Shown in pieces: positions 1 to 8,000 of a stretch of DNA of 10,052 bases (positions are counted from its first letter, which is position 1; every line of letters begins with the position of its first letter). This DNA comes from DATAMF01 sp964472565 (GTDB lineage: Bacteria > Chloroflexota > Anaerolineae > Aggregatilineales > Aggregatilineaceae), in contig CAYYNB010000199.1 of the NCBI GenBank assembly GCA_964472565.1, positions 1-10,052 of the forward strand, given 5' to 3'. The position numbers and the translations under genes are program-made. Under the pieces are notes generated by a model. It saw only the letters and a program-made list of their open reading frames with translations. It did not search any database and was not told where the DNA came from.

Positions 1-4
1 GGTT

Positions 5-19
5 TACATGAAACATGTA
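5..19. promoter_or_regulatory. Perfect dyad (possible operator) upstream of the ABC exporter
   Basis: TACATG-AAA-CATGTA is a perfect 6-bp inverted repeat with a 3-bp spacer, ending 53 bases before the ABC transporter start. Its size and symmetry suit a dimeric helix-turn-helix repressor. Exporter genes of this kind are often controlled by a MarR- or TetR-type regulator, but no regulator gene lies in the window and the upstream side is cut off. TTTACA at 3-8 resembles a -35 hexamer overlapping the dyad, but I found no -10 at proper spacing. The operator role is inference. Confidence 0.4.
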
Positions 20-72
20 TGGTGTGAAGGTCGTACATACGCATAGAGAAGACAGCGAGGGATGATGCGTCT

Positions 73-1947
73 ATGCTTGACCAACACCAATCTGATACGC
101 CCAACCAAAAACGTTCGCGCCTGACGCTCAAATCGGTGAGCTGGCGGCGCTTGTTTTCGTATCTGAAGCCGTACCGCGGACGGATGGCGCTGGCGGTTGT
201 GGCGCTGCTGCTGTCAACCGGATTTGGACTGGCTTTTCCGGCGGTGATTGTCGGTCTGCTCGATTCTGTCACGGAGACCTCTGATTTTGGCCCGCTCAAC
301 CGGATGGCGGGGATGCTGATCGGAATTTTTCTGCTCCAGGCGACTTTTAGCTTCCTGCAATCGTATCTCATGACCTATATCGGGGAGCGGATCGTGCTGG
401 ACCTGCGCACCTCGCTGTACACGCACCTGCAAACCCTGTCGCTGGATTTTTACGCGGAACGACGCGTGGGGGATGTGGTGTCGCGGCTGTCGAGTGATGT
501 CACGCAGATGCGCTCCATGCTGACCACGAATGTCACGTCGCTGCTCAGCCAGACGCTGACCCTGGTCGGATCGATCATCATCGTGCTGACGATGAATACG
601 CGCTTTACGCTGTTCATCCTGGCGATGATCCCGGTGCTGATCGTGGTGGGATTTCTGTTTGGGAGCCGGATCGAAAAAGGGAGCACGCGGATTCAGGACC
701 AGTTAGCCGCTTCAACCGTTGTCGCGGAAGAAGGCTTACAGGGGATCCGCGTGGTGAAAAGCTTCGGGCGGGAACGGTATGAAACGCAGCGCTACAATAC
801 CGCGATGGAAAAAACCTTCCGGGCTTCGCTGCGGCTGGCGGTTTACAGTTCGCTGTTCGGCTCGGTGATGATGTTTCTGGGGTTCGGCTCGATTGCCGCG
901 ATTATGTGGTACGGCGGGCGCGAAGTGATCGCAGGGCGGCTGAGTGTCGCTATGATCACGGGCTTTTTGATGTACGGGGTCTCCATCGCGGGCAGTTTGG
1001 CGGGACTGGGCGGACTGTACGGCCAGTTTAGCGCGGCTATCGGCGGGGTGCGGCGCGTGTTCGAGATTCTGGACACGCCGCCGACGATCCAGGATGCGCC
1101 GGATGCGATGGCCCTGCCCCCGGTGCGCGGCAAGGTCACGTTTGATGATGTGTCCTTCAGCTATGACGCGGTGGCCCCGGTGCTGCAAAACGTAGCGCTG
1201 GATATTCACGCCGGGGAGATTCTGGCGCTGGTGGGTCCGAGCGGCGCGGGCAAAAGCACGATCTTTAACCTGATCCCCCGGTTCTACGATCCGACAAGCG
1301 GCAGCATCAGAATCGACGGGCACGATCTGCGCGATGTGACCCAGATCAGTCTGCGCGAACAGATCGGGATCGTGCCGCAGGAAACGATCCTGTTTGGCGG
1401 AACGATTCGGGAAAATATTCTGTACGGGCGGCTGGATGCGTCTGAGGAAGAAATGATCGAGGCGGCACAAGCAGCGAATGCGCATGATTTTATCGCCGGG
1501 TTCCCCAATCAATATGATACGGTGGTCGGTGAGCGCGGCATGAATCTGAGCGGCGGGCAGCGCCAGCGGATCGCCATTGCGCGGGCGATTCTGAAAAACC
1601 CCGCTATCCTGCTGCTGGACGAGGCGACCAGTTCGCTCGACAACGAATCCGAGGGGTTGGTGCAGGAAGCGTTGGATCGGCTGATGCAGAACCGGACGAC
1701 GGTCATCGTAGCGCACCGCCTGAGCACGATCAAAGTGGCTCACCGGATCGCGGTGCTGGACAGCGGGCGCATCATCGAACTGGGATCGCATGATGACTTA
1801 ATGGAGCAGAATGGGCTGTATGCCCGGCTCTACTCGATGCAGTTCCGGCATCCCGACGAAGAACTGGCGGGCCTGCCCTCGAATGGCAAAAAAGCCAGAG
1901 AGCCAGAAACCAGCCCCGGATTGTTCGGGATCATGTTGGGACGCTAA
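73..1947 (+). CDS. ABC exporter half-transporter (fused membrane and ATPase domains, MsbA/BmrA-like)
   Basis: An ATP-driven exporter of the inner membrane, working as a dimer; the substrate cannot be read from sequence. Six hydrophobic segments (about residues 38-60, 75-100, 158-178, 179-197, 260-282, 291-313) form a type-1 ABC membrane domain. The C-terminal ATPase has an A-loop Tyr364, Walker A GPSGAGKST (388-396), Q-loop Gln436, signature LSGGQ (492-496), Walker B AILLLDEAT (511-519) with catalytic Glu517, D-loop SSLD (520-523) and switch His548. All key residues are intact, so a homodimer could have two active sites; pairing with a gene upstream of the window is equally possible. Length is slightly above the usual 570-600 because of a polar C-terminal tail (about 591-624). 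The start ATG follows a GAGGG-like ribosome site at 57-61; the two ATGs at 62 and 65 are out of frame. It converges on the giant minus-strand gene. Confidence 0.97.
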   Translation: MLDQHQSDTPNQKRSRLTLKSVSWRRLFSYLKPYRGRMALAVVALLLSTGFGLAFPAVIVGLLDSVTETSDFGPLNRMAGMLIGIFLLQATFSFLQSYLMTYIGERIVLDLRTSLYTHLQTLSLDFYAERRVGDVVSRLSSDVTQMRSMLTTNVTSLLSQTLTLVGSIIIVLTMNTRFTLFILAMIPVLIVVGFLFGSRIEKGSTRIQDQLAASTVVAEEGLQGIRVVKSFGRERYETQRYNTAMEKTFRASLRLAVYSSLFGSVMMFLGFGSIAAIMWYGGREVIAGRLSVAMITGFLMYGVSIAGSLAGLGGLYGQFSAAIGGVRRVFEILDTPPTIQDAPDAMALPPVRGKVTFDDVSFSYDAVAPVLQNVALDIHAGEILALVGPSGAGKSTIFNLIPRFYDPTSGSIRIDGHDLRDVTQISLREQIGIVPQETILFGGTIRENILYGRLDASEEEMIEAAQAANAHDFIAGFPNQYDTVVGERGMNLSGGQRQRIAIARAILKNPAILLLDEATSSLDNESEGLVQEALDRLMQNRTTVIVAHRLSTIKVAHRIAVLDSGRIIELGSHDDLMEQNGLYARLYSMQFRHPDEELAGLPSNGKKAREPETSPGLFGIMLGR

Positions 1948-1963
1948 CGACGTTCTCGACCAA

Positions 1964-1994
1964 AAAAGCCGCCCCTGGTGCAGGAGCGGCTTTT
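1964..1994. terminator. Bidirectional rho-independent terminator
   Basis: AAAAGCCGC (1964-1972) pairs with GCGGCTTTT (1986-1994). After one C/A mismatch, CCTG (1974-1977) pairs with CAGG (1981-1984) around a GTG loop. On the plus strand the stem runs into TTTTGTT, ending the ABC gene. On the minus strand it runs into TTTTTT (complement of 1962-1967), ending the giant gene. It is the only notable element in the 73-base gap between the two convergent stop codons. Confidence 0.9.
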
Positions 1995-2020
1995 GTTATG
2001 GATGACCAACGAGAAGCGGA

Positions 2021-5000
2021 TCAGGATTCCGGCAGCACCCAACCACCCTCATCCGCCGGCGGAAGCTCAGTCGGAACTTCAGTCGGAACCACTGCCGGCA
2101 AAATCCAGGCGTCGGGGGTCGTGGTGGGCGGGATCATGTCGCTGACGGCCAGTTCATCGATCCACCAGCCGAACGCGGATTGTCCTTCCGGCACCTGCCC
2201 CAGCGTATCGAGGCGGAAACGGAGCTGGATGATCGCGCCGCGATAGGCGGTGAGGTCCACTGTATGCAAGGTCCAGGCGCTCGCGGTGCCGATCTGGACA
2301 TCCAGCGGGAGCCAGGTCAGGCCGCCGTCCAGACTCACGTCCAGCGCGGCGACATCTCCACCAGTCAGCGTCATCTGCTGCCAGAACGTGAGCTGGGGAG
2401 CCGCTGCCGTCCGCAGATCAAGCTGATAGCCTGCGGTGAGTGTGCTGCTTTGATTGCGGGTGAGCGCCTCGACAAACCAGCCCGATCCCTGGTAAGCGGA
2501 TTGGGTATCCGGCTGCCAACTGCCGCCCGGCGTCCAAGGCAGACTGCCAGCGAAGGAGTCGGTCATGGGCACGAGCAGAACGGGCAGCGGCGCGGGAGTC
2601 GCCGGTGTGGCGGTTGATTCCGGCGTTCCGGTTGGAACGGGCGTGGCGGGCACATCCGCCGGGATGATCTGGAAGGCGTCGAGCGCTATGGTTCCAGCGA
2701 CGGCATAAACGCGCAGGGTATGTGATCCGACGGCCAGCCCATTCACCGCCACCCGCGCGCCGAAAACGGTGCGGTCGGATGTGCTGATGATGGTTTGCTG
2801 AATCACGCCATCGATCTCCACGGCCAATGTCCCCATCGCCGGGTGCTGGACATAGACGATGTCCACGCCCGTGCCCGCGAAGGTAAGACTGAGCGCGTCC
2901 CCGGCGGTGCCGCTGCTGTAGACGTAGCGCCCGCCGCTGGCGGCATCAGTGTCATAGGTGGTCCAGACTCCGGTTTGCGCGACGGTTTCGGCTTCGATGA
3001 GATCGGCGGTATTGTACGGCGCATCGAGCACCAACGGGCTGTCGATGCTGATGGTGTTGCCCGCGACCAGTGTGAAGGTGCGAACTTCACTGCATGCCGA
3101 CACATTGCCCGCCTTGTCAATCGCCAGCACACACCACTGGTATTCACCCTGAGAAAGCGGCTTGAGCGGGGTGTAGGTCAGGACATTGCCGAGCAGAATC
3201 GACGGCTGGGTAAAGCTGGGAGTGCGGTCCAGCAGCAGTTCATATTTCACCGCATCGGGGACGCGCGTCCAGCTTAGCTTGAGTTTGGCATTGGTCACAG
3301 ATGCATCGGTGAGCGGCGCGACCAAAACCGGAGCATCCGGCGGGGTGGCATCGACGGTGAAGTTGAAAACCGTACTCCACGCGCCGGGCACGTCGTAAAT
3401 ATTGTAGGCCCGCACGCGCCAGTAGTATTTGCCATCAGGCAACGGAAGCGCGGTGTAGGTCAGGATATTTTCGCCGCCGGTCACATTCTGGATCGGATAG
3501 GCGAAGGTGGTGTCGGACGCGATCTGAATCTGGTAGTACAGGCCACGCGCCGCTGACATCCAGGCGAAGGTCGGAGCCGTCTCGCTGGTCAGCGCATTGT
3601 TCGCCAGCGTCACCTGTTTAGGCGCGGCGGGTGGGGTGGTTGTGACGGTGACAGTCCAGACCTGGCTCCAGGTACCGGGCACGCCGCCGATCACCGGACG
3701 CACGCGCCAGTAGTAAGTGCCATAGGCCAGCACCGGGCTGGTGCGGGTCGTCGCGCCGCCCGAATACTGATCGGGAAGCGGCATACTGTCAAATGACGGG
3801 GAGGTGTCTAACTGGAACTCATAGCTTGCGCCCGTCACCGCATTCCATACAAAGGTAGGCGTCGTATCCACCTTCGCGCTGCCGTTCAACGGCGTTTTGA
3901 GCATGGTGACGGTGAAGTGATAGGTCGCACTCCAACCGCCCCAGTTACCCGCGCGATCCTGGGCCTGAACACGCCAGTAGTAGGTCGTGCCATCGGCCAG
4001 CAGGCTCAGGGTATAGTTGGTTGTGAGGATGGGATCGATGATGTTCAGTTCAGCGCTATCAAAGCTGGCCACCGTATCGACCTGGAGACGATACGCCCCG
4101 GCCCCCGTGACGGCTAACCACACCAAACGCGGTGCGGTGGTCGGTGTGCCGGTGTTGTCGGCGGGGAGACTCAACTTCGGCGCGGGCGGCGGCGTCAGAT
4201 CGATCTGGATATTCCAGATGGCTGACCAGGGGCCAGCGATCCCTTCGGCGCTGATCGCCCGAACACGCCAGTAGTAACGACCTGGGGCAAGTGATACACC
4301 CAACGTATGGGTCAAGCCGCTGACCGTCACATCCTCGTCGGGGCTGGCGAAGGTGTTCACGCTGTCGATCTGGAACTGGTAACTGGTACCATTGGCCGCT
4401 GTGTTCCACCCAAAAGTAGGCTGTGTGTTGTTGGTCGGGCTACCCGTCGCGGGACTCGCCAAAACAGGTCGAGCGGGCTTGATAACCGTGTTTACCACAC
4501 TGAACTGCCAGGCGGCACTCCATACGCCGGGATTACCTGCCGCGTCTTCGAAACGCACGCGCCAATGATAAACCCCCGGTCCTGGCAGCGTGACTACCTG
4601 GGTCAGCGTGGTGGTGGTGAATTCGGTGTAACTGCCAAAGAGCGGATCATCATCGATCCAAATCCGGTACAGGGCCGCCGTCGCGGACGCGCTCCACTTC
4701 AAGGTTGCGGTGGTGAGCGTCGTGCCGGATTGGTCCGCCGGACTCAGCAGCCGGGGCGCAGCCGTATCGATGATCACGAGGCGGGCGGCGCTCCACAACC
4801 CGGCAGTAGCGACATCGTTAAAGGCCCGCACGCGCCAGTAGTAGCGGCCATCGGGCAGATTATCCGCTGGGGTGAAGCTGGCTGTGGATTGTGTGACATC
4901 CAGGCGCGGGCTGGCAAACGTCGATACTTCGTCCAACTGGAATTCGTAACTCACCGCATCGGACACCGTGCCCCAACTGAAGGCCGGAGTCGGGTCAGCG

Positions 5001-8000
5001 GTGCGGCTGTTCGCGGCGGGCAAACCGGGCACGAGAGCAACCGGGATCGACGCGGTGATCGTGAACGACCAGCCGGGCGTCCAGGCGGCGGGATCGGCGG
5101 CGGGCTGGACTTGCAGCCGCCAGAAATACTCATGGGGAGCCAGATCGGGCAGCGTATAGCTGGTGACCAGCCCCAACGGGTAACTCGTCGCGCCGGTGAA
5201 GTTCGCATTATCCGCGATTTGCAGAGTGTAACCTGTGGCTCCGGTCACGGCAGACCAACGCAGCAGCGGAGTCGTGTCGGTGCTAAAGCTGCCGTTGGCG
5301 GGCAACTGGTGAATGGTGAGGTTCAGCGTAAAAGCAGCGCTCCAATCGCCCCATGTATCCGCCGCATTCCCCGCCTGCACCCGCCAGTAATACACACCAT
5401 AAGGCAGCGGGCCAGTCAGCGTATAGGTTGCGGTGGTCGGGGTATAGGTGAGCGGGCTGTTAAAGCCGGGATCATCATCGATCCACAAATGATACTGGGT
5501 CGCACCCGCTACCGCACTCCAGCGGAACAACGGCGTGGTGTCGGGTGAATTCGTCTGGTTGACAGGGGCGGTCAGCGTGGGCACAGCCGGTTGTTTGGTG
5601 TTCACGGTGAAACGCCTCACCGCGCTCCAGGGGCCAGCATCGCCGTAGGATGTCACGCCGCGCACACGCCAGTAATACAGCGGCTGATCGGGCAGCGCCG
5701 GGCTGGTATAGGTCAGCCCCGTAACATCGATGTTTTGTTCGGGGGTGGCGAAAGTCGCTACCTCATCGATCTGAATCTGGTAGTGATGCGCATTGGCAAC
5801 CGCTTCCCAGGTAAATGCCGGCGTGTTGTCGGCAGTTACCTCGCGATCAGTGGGTGTGAGCAGAACCGGCCCGGTTACAGGTGAACAGGGGCGGGTCGCC
5901 GCGCTGGATACATTCGAATAGCCGGATAACAAGTTGCCCGTGCTGCGGACGGCGCGAACCCGGTAGTAGTAGGTGGTGCCGCAAGTCAGCGCGGTATTCG
6001 AGTAAGCCTGGGTGTTCGCGGCGAGTGTCTGAATCTCAGCCCAGCCGCTGGTCCCATCCGGGGAACGTTCGATCTTAAAATTGGTTTCGGTGGCCGCGTT
6101 ATCCGTCCAACTCAAATCGATCCGAGTTTGCGAGATAGCGGTGGCCGTTAAATCACTCGGCGCATCAGGCATACACGCGATCACGTGTGCCGCAGACGAG
6201 AAGAGTGAATACTGGCCGTCACTGCTGCGGAAGGCGCGCACCCGGTAGTAGGCTTCGGTGCCGCAGACCAGCGAGGTATCGGTATAGGTTGTGACATTGG
6301 CACTCACATTTCCGATCTGGGTCCAGTTGGACAGGCCATCGGGCGAGCGCTCAATGCGAAAAGCGGTTTCGTTAGGGCTGTTATCGGTCCAATCGAGTTT
6401 GATTTGCGAGGCCGACAAAACTTTAGCCGTCAAATCGCTTGGCCCATACAACGGTGAGCAAGCGGTCGCATGCGCTTCGGAGGTCGCGGGGGAGAACTGC
6501 CCATCGCTGCCGCGGAAGGCACGCACGCGGTAGTAGTACACCGCGCCGCAAATCACCGACGGATCGCTGTAGGTGGTGACATTGGCCGCCGTGGAGCCGA
6601 TTTCTTCCCAGCGGCTGGTGCCATCGGGCGAGCGTTCCACGCGGAATTCGGTTTCGTCGGTGGTCTGATCGGTCCAGTTCAGGTCGATCCGAGCCGTAGG
6701 CACGATCACCACGGCTGACAAATTAGTTGGCGCGTACAGGGGTGAGCAGGCGGTGGCATGGGCCGTGTTCGAATACAGTGAATACTGGTTGTCGGTGCCG
6801 CGATAGGCCCGCACGCGGTAGTAGTAAACCGTGCCGCAGGTGATCGCCGTATCGCTGTAGGTAACCGCGCTGGCGGCTGTCGAACCGATCTGCGTCCAAT
6901 TGGATGATCCATCCAGCGAACGCTCGACCCGGAAAGCCGTATCATCAATACTGTGATCGGTCCAGTTCAGGTCGATACTCGCCGGAGATACCACAACCGC
7001 TACCAGATCGGTGGGGGCGTTCACCGCCTGGCAAGCCTGCGTTGTCACCGTCGCCGCGGGGGAGAAGGTCGAATATTGATTATCGGTGCTGCGATAGGCG
7101 CGCACGCGGTAGTAGTAGAAGGTGTTGCAGGCCGCCGCCGTATCGGTATAGGTCGTGTCATTGGGACCCACCGCCCCCACTTCGAACCAGCCCGTAAACC
7201 CATCAAAGGACCGTTCAAGATGGAAGGAGGTTTCGTCCGTGCTGTGATCGTTCCAGGTCAGGGCCACGCGAGTGGGTGAGATGGCAGTGGCGGTCAGGTT
7301 ATTCGGCGGCGGCAGCGGCGCACAAGCCAGCGTCGTAGCGATGCCCGCCGGAGAGTAGGCCGAATAGCGGTTGTCCGAACTACGGTAGGCGCGCACCCGG
7401 TAATGGTAGGTCGTGTTGCAGGTCAGCCCGGTGTTGCTGTAGGTGGTGCCATTCGCGCCCACCGTGCCAATCGAAGTCCAGGATGATACCCCATCCGGTG
7501 AACGCTCAAGCTGGAACTCGGTTTCGTCTGTCGAATTATCGCTCCAACTCAGATCGATCTGGGTCGAAGAGACAGGGGTAGCTGTCAGATTGGACGGATC
7601 GGGCAGGGGCGCGGTGTCACGTACGAAGACGTAAGCGGCGCCTTCTGAGTTATCCTCATAACTCGCGCCCACCAGAATCGTATTTCCGCCCTGGTCAATC
7701 GCCGCCACATTGCCATGATCATACTGGCCCATAGCAGTCGATAACAGTTTTTGCGTTTTGGTCCACTGTCCGCCATTGAGGGTATAGACGTAGACAGCTC
7801 CCGCTGTTTCTGATGCAGCACTTTGGTCATAGGCGGTAATCAAGGCCAGTGTGCCGTCCGAACTCAAAACCGGGCCGGTTCCGAACCAAATCCAGGAGCC
7901 GGGATCGGGAGCAGTGAGTTTTTGCTGCTGCATCCAGGTGCTGCCCGAACGGGTAAAGTAGTAGGCGGCTCCTGCATTGGTTTGGGTACCGGATGATTGC

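Noticed and set aside
736..1791. 351-codon open frame on the minus strand inside the ABC gene
   Set aside because: It lies fully antisense to a gene with all ABC motifs. The translation is rich in Arg, His, Pro and Gln with no recognisable domain, as expected from reverse reading of G+C-rich codons.
2021..2140. LPES at the end of the giant protein as a sortase signal
   Set aside because: It is not LPXTG, and it is the extreme C-terminus with no hydrophobic segment or basic tail after it.
2141..2569. Peptidase M6 (immune inhibitor A) enzyme
   Set aside because: Only the MAM-like accessory domain is seen; no HExxH zinc-binding motif occurs anywhere in the 2393 residues.
4307..5548. 413-codon open frame on the plus strand within the giant gene
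   Set aside because: It is antisense to the FN3-like repeats, and its Gly/Arg-rich translation mirrors the repeat period. The opposite strand has clear domains throughout.
5882..7600. Regularly spaced identical 17-base words, which might suggest a CRISPR array
   Set aside because: The ~290-base period, whole-codon spacing and open reading frame show FN3 domain repeats; CRISPR spacers are far shorter and non-coding.
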